A stretch of 32,271 nucleotides of DNA from an uncultured Saprospiraceae bacterium. Lineage in GTDB: Bacteria; Bacteroidota; Bacteroidia; Chitinophagales; Saprospiraceae. The DNA lies in contig CALLVG010000032.1 in the NCBI GenBank assembly GCA_938010715.1, positions 1 to 32,271 on the forward strand, read 5' to 3'. Made by a program: the position numbers and the translations under genes. A model generated the notes under the pieces. It was not told the DNA's origin, did no database searches, and saw nothing but the letters and a program-made list of their open reading frames with translations. Each line of letters begins with the position of its first letter. The stretch's first letter is position 1. Positions 32,226 to 32,271 of the stretch are shown piece after piece.

Positions 32226-32271
32226 GGGTTGCTGGGTTGCTGGGTTGCTGGGTTGCTGGGTTGCTGGGTTG
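32226..32271. repeat. 8-bp tandem repeat at the right edge
   Basis: The unit GGGTTGCT is repeated five full times and continues as GGGTTG at the window end (46 bp, 5.75 units). It lies about 115 bp upstream of the start codon of beta-barrel paralogue B and runs off the edge, so its full length is unknown. It is noncoding here. A unit length that is not a multiple of three allows slippage to change spacing upstream of the gene. Confidence 0.8.

Overview
The window looks like a chromosomal stretch from a Bacteroidota bacterium, most likely a Saprospirales-type marine or activated-sludge lineage (inference). The gene order rpsL-rpsG-fusA-rpsJ-(S10/spc/alpha genes)-secY-map-infA-rpmJ-rpsM-rpsK-rpsD-rpoA-rplQ, with no tuf after fusA and no adk beside secY, is the usual Bacteroidota arrangement. 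The intergenic regions carry several exact copies of the Bacteroidota -7 element TAnnTTTG, some with a TTTG -33 element about 20 nt away. The DNA is AT-rich, and start codons mostly follow A/T-rich leaders without Shine-Dalgarno sequences. A DUF2723 (GT117-type) membrane protein, a PepSY-like periplasmic protein and an S37 peptidase also fit this phylum.

Layout. (1) 1-8619, accessory and housekeeping genes: a partial lipoprotein, an unrecognised 164-residue protein, a SAM methyltransferase with a Cys4 N-terminus, the large DUF2723 protein, a divergent PepSY-like gene, a small MerR-type regulator, and a two-gene unit of a crotonase-fold enzyme and a secreted S37 peptidase. Several intergenic inverted repeats lie here. 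One is a 153-bp MITE-like palindrome whose TTA target duplication coincides with the merR stop codon. (2) 8620-28787, a 20-kb ribosomal protein/translation cluster entirely on the minus strand: 26 ribosomal protein genes plus fusA, secY, map, infA and rpoA. Two short genes, rpmD (15570-15749) and rpmJ (12421-12537), are included. Promoter-like elements precede rpsL, rplC and infA, and terminator-like hairpins follow fusA, rpsJ and (at a distance) rplQ, suggesting at least three transcription segments. (3) 28788-32271: cutC, a di-heme cytochrome c peroxidase lipoprotein, and two tandem outer-membrane beta-barrel paralogues. The window ends in an 8-bp tandem repeat.

How the genes work together. 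The central block makes ribosomal subunits, elongation factor G, initiation factor 1, the RNA polymerase alpha subunit, the Sec translocon channel and the N-terminal Met-processing enzyme. Flanking genes supply envelope and periplasmic functions.

I see no obviously new enzymatic or defence system. The most notable structural signals are a 119/120-bp dispersed palindromic repeat present as two direct copies that bracket the whole ribosomal cluster, the MITE at the merR stop codon, the terminator/promoter/hairpin arrangement between rpsJ and rplC, and low-complexity C-terminal tails on ribosomal proteins S3 (RGG-rich) and L17 (basic, then Ala-rich, then acidic).
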